From Agromyces sp. ISL-38 (GTDB lineage: Bacteria > Actinomycetota > Actinomycetes > Actinomycetales > Microbacteriaceae), in assembly GCF_018613935.1 (NCBI RefSeq), contig NZ_JAGGPF010000014.1, positions 1-64,000 on the forward strand: a stretch of DNA of 64,000 nucleotides, in the 5' to 3' direction. The notes under the pieces were generated by a model, which saw only the letters and a program-made list of their open reading frames with translations, made no database searches and was not told the DNA's origin. Shown here in pieces: positions 60,073 to 64,000 of this stretch (position 1 is the stretch's first letter; each line of letters opens with the position of its first letter). The position numbers and the translations under genes are program-made.

Positions 60073-61440
60073 ATGATCGGCATCGAGGAGCCAACGACGG
60101 CGACGCTGTCGGCGCCTCGACGAGCGGTGTCGGATGCCGCGGCCACGTCGGCGACCACGGCGCCCGCGGCACTCGGGCCCCTCGCCGTGCTCGCCGACGC
60201 GGGCCTCGAGGTGCCGGTGCTCGGCGGCGCATTCGTGCGCCACGTCAACCTCGACGTCGCCGCCTCCGCGCCGGCACTCGAGGCCGTGACCGCGCACGTC
60301 GCGCGCGTGTTGCCCTACTACTCGAGCGTGCACCGCGGCTCGGGCTACCCGTCGCAGCTCTCGACGACGCTCGTCGAGGAGGCGCGCGGCACGGTCGCCC
60401 GCCATGTCGGCGCCCGCGACGACGACCTCGTCGTCTTCACGCGCAACACGACCGACGCGCTCAACCTGCTCGCGAGCGCAGTGCCGGGCGACACCGTGGT
60501 GCTCGATCTCGAGCACCACGCGAACCTGCTGCCGTGGCGTGCCGACGCGCGGCGCGTGGTCGTGGCCCGCCGCACGATCGCCGAGACACTCGATGCGCTC
60601 GACGCAGAGCTCGCCCGATGTCCGGCCGCGCTGCTCACGGTGACGGGCGCGTCGAACGTCACGGGCGAGGTGCTGCCCATCGCGAGGCTCGCCGAGCTCG
60701 CCCACGCGCGAGGCGCGCGAGTCGCGATCGACGCCGCGCAACTGCTGCCGCACCGCAGGGTCGACATCGCGGCATCCGGCATCGACTACCTCGCCTTCTC
60801 GGGCCACAAGGCGTACGCGCCGTTCGGCGCCGGTGCGCTCGTCGGGCGCGCGGACTGGCTCGACGCGGCACCGGCACACCTCGCCGGCGGGGGAGCGGTC
60901 GCCGCCGTGCGCTTAGACGGCGTCGACTGGAAGCGGGGCGCCGAACGCCACGAGGCGGGCACGCCGAACGTGATCGGCATCGCGGCGCTCGCCCGCGCGC
61001 TCACCGAGCTCGAGCGGATCGGCGAGACGGCGCGAGCGAGTCACGAGCGGGCCCTCACCGAGCGCCTGCACGCTGGGCTCGCCGCGCAACGCGGCATCCG
61101 GGTCATCCGCGGCTTCGACGACGCCGACGACCGGCTCGGCATCGCGACCATCGAGCTCGAGCGCGGCTCGGTGGGGCGGCTCGCCGCGGCGCTCGCCGCC
61201 GAGCACGGAATCTCGGTGCGCGCGGGCCGGTTCTGCGCCCACCCCTTCTTCGATCGAGTGGCGACGAGGGGGAACGGGCTGCGCGCGAGCCTCGGCGCGG
61301 GCACCTCCGCCGACGACGTCGACCGGTTCCTCGCGGCGCTCGCCGTGCTCATCGCCGACGGCCCGGCCCACGAGTACGAGCGATCGGCGGCCGGCTGGTG
61401 CCCCGTCGACGACGATCGACCCCGGCCGGCGTTCGACTGA
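60073..61440 (+). CDS. PLP-dependent class V aminotransferase, SufS/CsdA cysteine desulfurase-like
   Basis: Predicted 455-residue fold-type I PLP enzyme. YLDxAASAPA-like start is seen as VNLDVAASAPALEAV. The PLP site shows FTRNTTDALNLLA, DLEHHANLLPW, IDAAQLLPH and the Schiff-base Lys in FSGHKAYAPFG. RAGRFCAHP matches the position of the catalytic Cys of SufS-type desulfurases. It may mobilise sulfur or act as a lyase on a related substrate. GAGGAG precedes ATG 60073. It is not in a suf operon. The N-terminal extension of about 55 residues is Ala/Thr-rich. Confidence 0.85.
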   Translation: MIGIEEPTTATLSAPRRAVSDAAATSATTAPAALGPLAVLADAGLEVPVLGGAFVRHVNLDVAASAPALEAVTAHVARVLPYYSSVHRGSGYPSQLSTTLVEEARGTVARHVGARDDDLVVFTRNTTDALNLLASAVPGDTVVLDLEHHANLLPWRADARRVVVARRTIAETLDALDAELARCPAALLTVTGASNVTGEVLPIARLAELAHARGARVAIDAAQLLPHRRVDIAASGIDYLAFSGHKAYAPFGAGALVGRADWLDAAPAHLAGGGAVAAVRLDGVDWKRGAERHEAGTPNVIGIAALARALTELERIGETARASHERALTERLHAGLAAQRGIRVIRGFDDADDRLGIATIELERGSVGRLAAALAAEHGISVRAGRFCAHPFFDRVATRGNGLRASLGAGTSADDVDRFLAALAVLIADGPAHEYERSAAGWCPVDDDRPRPAFD

Positions 61441-61583
61441 GCCCGGGCCGCTCCCTGCGGCTGCCTGCGTCTCGCAACGACGCTCGGCGGCCCCGCCCGC
61501 ACCGCCGATCTCGCCCGTCTCGCTGAGATCGCCGCGCGTTCTGGGGCATTCCCACCGCGTCATCCGTGCGCCACACTGAGCGC

Positions 61584-62504
61584 ATGGGATCAGCGCTGAC
61601 CACCATCGGATTGCCCGTCGCCCTCGGCATCATCATGTTCGGCCTGGGCCTCTCACTCACTCCGGTCGACTTCTCGCGCGTCGCGAAGCACCCGAAGGCC
61701 GTGGTCGTCGCCCTTCTCTGCCAGATCGTCGTGCTGCCCGCGCTCTGTCTCGCGCTCGTGCTGCTCTTCCGGCTGCCGCCCATGCTCGCGGTGGGCATGA
61801 TGCTGCTCGCCGCATCGCCCGGCGGCACCACCGCGAACCTGTACAGTCACCTGTTCCGCGGTGACGTCGCCCTGAACATCTCACTCACCGCGATCAACTC
61901 GGTGCTCGCCGTCGTCACGGTGCCGTTCATCACGAACCTCGCGATCGGGTATTTCCTCCCCGGGAACGACGAGCTCGGCCTGCAATTCGCGAAGGCCGTG
62001 GAGGTATTCGCGATCGTGCTCATCCCCGTGGTGCTCGGCATGCTCGTGCGATGGTGGCGGCCGGCCTTCGCCGACCGCATGGACCGGCCTGTGCGCATCG
62101 CCTCCGTCGTCATCCTCGTGATCGTCATCGCCGGGGCGATCGTCGCGAACCTCGAGCTGCTCATGGAGAACGCAGGCCGCCTCGCCGGCATCACGATCGC
62201 TTTCTGCCTGTTGAGCCTCACGGTCGGCTACCTCGTGCCGCGGCTGCTGCGCGTCAACCGCACGCAAGCGATCGCGAGCTCGTTCGAGATCGGCATCCAC
62301 AACGCGACACTCGCGATCGTGATCGCCCAGACGGTGATCGGGAGCGTCGAGATGAGCCTGCCCGCGGCGGTCTACGGCGTGCTCATGTTCTTCATCGCGC
62401 TCGCCTTCGGGTTCCTCATCCGCGGCAGGGAGAGTGCCGAAACGGATGCCGCGGCCACCGCAGTGCCCGCGGCGCCCGGGGCCGCGCAACCACCGGGGAG
62501 CTGA
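61584..62504 (+). CDS. BASS-family bile acid:sodium symporter-like transporter
   Basis: Predicted 306-residue transporter with nine or ten membrane segments. MLLAASPGGTTANLYSHLFRGD and SSFEIGIHNATLAIVIAQ are the two crossover-helix signatures of the bile acid/sodium symporter family. Bacterial members carry organic anions; the substrate here is unknown. ATG 61584 is chosen over the in-frame start at 61566 because the membrane segment then begins near the start. It follows the PLP enzyme after 143 bases. Confidence 0.92.
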   Translation: MGSALTTIGLPVALGIIMFGLGLSLTPVDFSRVAKHPKAVVVALLCQIVVLPALCLALVLLFRLPPMLAVGMMLLAASPGGTTANLYSHLFRGDVALNISLTAINSVLAVVTVPFITNLAIGYFLPGNDELGLQFAKAVEVFAIVLIPVVLGMLVRWWRPAFADRMDRPVRIASVVILVIVIAGAIVANLELLMENAGRLAGITIAFCLLSLTVGYLVPRLLRVNRTQAIASSFEIGIHNATLAIVIAQTVIGSVEMSLPAAVYGVLMFFIALAFGFLIRGRESAETDAAATAVPAAPGAAQPPGS

Positions 62505-62549
62505 AGCACGCGGCAGCGGACATCCCGCCGCCGGCAACCAGGGCAGGAG

Positions 62550-63227
62550 ATGGCAACCGAAGACGATCTGGAACGTCGCCGAGACGAGTTGCGGCGGATC
62601 GTCTTCGGCGACTCCGGTGAGCCGCCCGCCGAGGTCGCGGCCGAGCTCGCCGCCGTGGAGCGGGAGCTCGCCGCCGTCGAGCGGCAGCTCGCCGCGCGCG
62701 GCGGCTCGGCGGTCGACGCGGCCAAGGACGTGGAGGGCGCCCGTCGGCTGTCGCGGGGCTGGGCGCTGCTCGTCGCGGCCGGGGTCCTCCTGCTCGTCAT
62801 CGTCGGCCTGGCGGTGCTCGCCCCCGTGCGGGAGTCGCTCTCGCCGCCGCGCGGCCTCGAGGTGTTCGACCGGCCGCCGACCGCTGAGGAACAGGACCAG
62901 GCTCGCGATGTGGTGGCCAGGGCTCACCTGGGGGCGAGGGGCGACGTGGTGCTCCGCTCACTCGGCCACGTCGTCGGCTACGAGTTCTGGGCGATGCTCG
63001 ACGACGACCAGGTGTGCCTGCTCTCGCGGCGTGAGTTCTTCTTCGACTGGCTCGCGACGTGCACCTCGCTCGAGCGGTTCGCCACGTACGGGCTCACGAG
63101 GTGGATCTCGGTCGACGACATCGGTTTCGCGGCGAGGCCGTTCCGGGCGCAGCCCGACGACATCGTCGTCGTGAGCTGGGGACCGCGATCGTCGGAGGTC
63201 GAATGGCGCGTCGCGCCCGGTTCGTAG
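62550..63227 (+). CDS. Coiled-coil single-pass membrane protein of unknown function
   Basis: Predicted 225-residue protein. An N-terminal charged helix with heptad-like repeats (ELAAVERELAAVERQLAARG, about 33-52) precedes one membrane segment (WALLVAAGVLLLVIVGLAVL). A C-terminal domain of about 130 residues follows. No family is recognised. GCAGGAG precedes ATG 62550. It may be co-transcribed with the FBP-domain gene 28 bases downstream. Confidence 0.72.
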   Translation: MATEDDLERRRDELRRIVFGDSGEPPAEVAAELAAVERELAAVERQLAARGGSAVDAAKDVEGARRLSRGWALLVAAGVLLLVIVGLAVLAPVRESLSPPRGLEVFDRPPTAEEQDQARDVVARAHLGARGDVVLRSLGHVVGYEFWAMLDDDQVCLLSRREFFFDWLATCTSLERFATYGLTRWISVDDIGFAARPFRAQPDDIVVVSWGPRSSEVEWRVAPGS

Positions 63228-63255
63228 ACTGGGAGCAGCGCACGAGGGGAGATGC

Positions 63256-63753
63256 ATGCAGCCGCTGGTTGAGAGCGACATCCGCTCCGCACTCGGGAAC
63301 GCGAACGAAGCCGAGCTCGCCCAGTTGTCGCTGCCCGTGCACTTCTTCGTCGCCGAGTGGGCGCACCTCGACGCGTTCGGCTGGCGCGACCCGAGGATCG
63401 CGCCCCGCGGCTACCTCGTGACGGAGCTCGACGGTGCGCCGGCCGGCGTCGTGCTGCGTGCGGCCGAGCGGAGCGGCTCGCATCATCGTGCCGCCATCTG
63501 CAACCTCTGCCACACGCAACAGCCGGGTGACCAGGTGGTGCTCTTCTCGGCGCGGCGTGCGGGTGCCGCCGGCGTGCGGGGCGATAGCGTCGGCACGTAC
63601 ATCTGCAGCGACCTGGCCTGCCAGGAGACGGTGCGCCTCGGCCGTCCAGCTGCCCCGTCCGAGGTGCAGCCGACCGCGATCGAGCTCGAACGCATCGAGG
63701 GCCTCGCAAGACGCACGCGAGCGTTCGTCGCCGACGTGCTCGCGGCGCGCTGA
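63256..63753 (+). CDS. FBP-domain protein with treble-clef zinc finger
   Basis: Predicted 165-residue protein. The first half is an alpha/beta domain (LPVHFFVAEWAHLDAFGWRD, GAPAGVVLRAAE). The second half holds four zinc-binding Cys in CNLCH and CSDLACQ, the FBP/elongation-factor-G-binding C-terminal treble clef. Related proteins (FusB-type) bind EF-G and rescue stalled ribosomes, including from fusidic acid. Whether this shorter form does so is inference. GGGGAG precedes ATG 63256. Confidence 0.85.
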   Translation: MQPLVESDIRSALGNANEAELAQLSLPVHFFVAEWAHLDAFGWRDPRIAPRGYLVTELDGAPAGVVLRAAERSGSHHRAAICNLCHTQQPGDQVVLFSARRAGAAGVRGDSVGTYICSDLACQETVRLGRPAAPSEVQPTAIELERIEGLARRTRAFVADVLAAR

Positions 63754-63765
63754 GCGCTCAGCGCC

Positions 63766-63787
63766 GAGCGCCGAACGTTCGGCGCTC
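63766..63787. terminator. Perfect 22-base palindrome between convergent genes
   Basis: GAGCGCCGAACGTTCGGCGCTC is a perfect palindrome, 11-base arms, placed between the stops of two convergent genes. TGAGCGCTCA at 63751-63760 adds a second small stem. It likely serves as a two-way terminator despite lacking T-tracts. Confidence 0.7.
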
Positions 63788-63792
63788 AGGCG

Positions 63793-64000
63793 TCAGCGCG
63801 AGGCATCCGAAGCCAACGGCTCGAGCGTCGGCCGCTTGGCGGTGCGCCCGTCGCCCGATGAGCGGCCCGTGAGGCGGCGCCCGATCCACGGCAGCACGAA
63901 CTCGCGATAGTAGGCCGCGGTGTTGCGGCTCCGAGGCCCCGGCGGCGCGGCGGCGACTTCGGCGACACCCCACTCGGGCGGCACCGGAACGTCGAGCGCG
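63793..64000 (-). CDS. C-terminal part of a probable SGNH/GDSL hydrolase (cut by window edge)
   Basis: Only the last 69 codons are present; the gene continues past 64000. The visible tail has PPEWGVAEVAAAPPGPRSRN, AAYYREFVLPWIGRRLTGRS and SGDGRTAKRP. This resembles the C-terminal extension seen in actinobacterial SGNH/GDSL hydrolases (YYREHVxPWxxRRLRGxSSGD). The catalytic region is outside the window, so the family call is tentative. Confidence 0.6.
   Translation of the reverse strand, partial: ALDVPVPPEWGVAEVAAAPPGPRSRNTAAYYREFVLPWIGRRLTGRSSGDGRTAKRPTLEPLASDASR

Overview
The window is a high-GC actinobacterial chromosome segment. It looks like the family Microbacteriaceae (Agromyces or a close relative). 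The grounds are the very high GC content, many ATGA/GTGA start-stop overlaps, GTG and TTG starts, solute-binding lipoprotein operons without an ATPase gene, a divergent Asp23/DUF2273/DUF6286/AmaP cluster, and the recurring heptamer GCATCCG/CGGATGC. This taxonomic reading is inference from style; no 16S or marker gene is present. I see no phage, transposase, integrase or CRISPR array.

Layout. 0-1.5 kb: a DUF559 (Vsr-like nuclease fold) gene bracketed by two same-orientation copies of a 58-bp palindromic repeat. 1.6-9.6 kb: a maltodextrin block with an alpha-glucosidase divergent from malE-malF-malG, two LacI-type operators between them, a striking repeat array, and a second GH13 enzyme. 9.7-10.3 kb: a DUF4190 membrane protein, tRNA-Thr and tRNA-Met. 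10.3-15.9 kb: a sugar-acid block with a truncated GH95 fucosidase, a lactonase, a FadR-type regulator, a SnoaL-like protein and a zinc dehydrogenase, divergent from an IlvD/Edd sugar-acid dehydratase. This is probably a non-phosphorylative deoxy-sugar or pentose route. 16.0-20.1 kb: an ECF sigma factor with Asp23-family partners, divergent from an Asp23/DUF2273/DUF6286/AmaP envelope operon. 20.1-22.6 kb: a cytidine deaminase-like gene, a small hypothetical, and two tandem GAF-ANTAR proteins.

22.7-30.3 kb: a second sugar-acid block (enolase-superfamily dehydratase, DHDPS-family lyase/dehydratase, FadR regulator) divergent from an ABC importer and a 2,5-dioxovalerate-type aldehyde dehydrogenase. 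Together these suggest uptake of a sugar acid or its precursor and oxidation to 2-oxoglutarate. 30.3-40.4 kb: a polysaccharide-derived sugar locus with a DeoR-HTH/LacI-sensor hybrid regulator and a heparinase II/III-like protein, divergent from a 2-hydroxyacid dehydrogenase, a DUF2264 protein, an ABC importer and a DUF624 protein. 40.4-50.1 kb: a cysteine-less HesB-like protein, a second DUF624 protein with a convergent ABC importer, then a LacI regulator, a GH36 alpha-galactosidase and a GH43 enzyme. 50.1-64 kb: mainly housekeeping or single genes: DEAD-box helicase, alpha/beta hydrolase, metallophosphoesterase, BBE-type flavoprotein, Stealth protein, fatty acid desaturase, SufS-like PLP enzyme, BASS transporter, FBP-domain protein, and the 3' end of a probable SGNH hydrolase.

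Common logic. Four ABC sugar importers lie within 45 kb. None has its own ATPase, so they probably share one encoded elsewhere. All four place a strong GC-rich hairpin between the binding-protein gene and the first permease gene, which fits overproduction of the binding protein. Each catabolic block carries its own regulator or recognisable operators.
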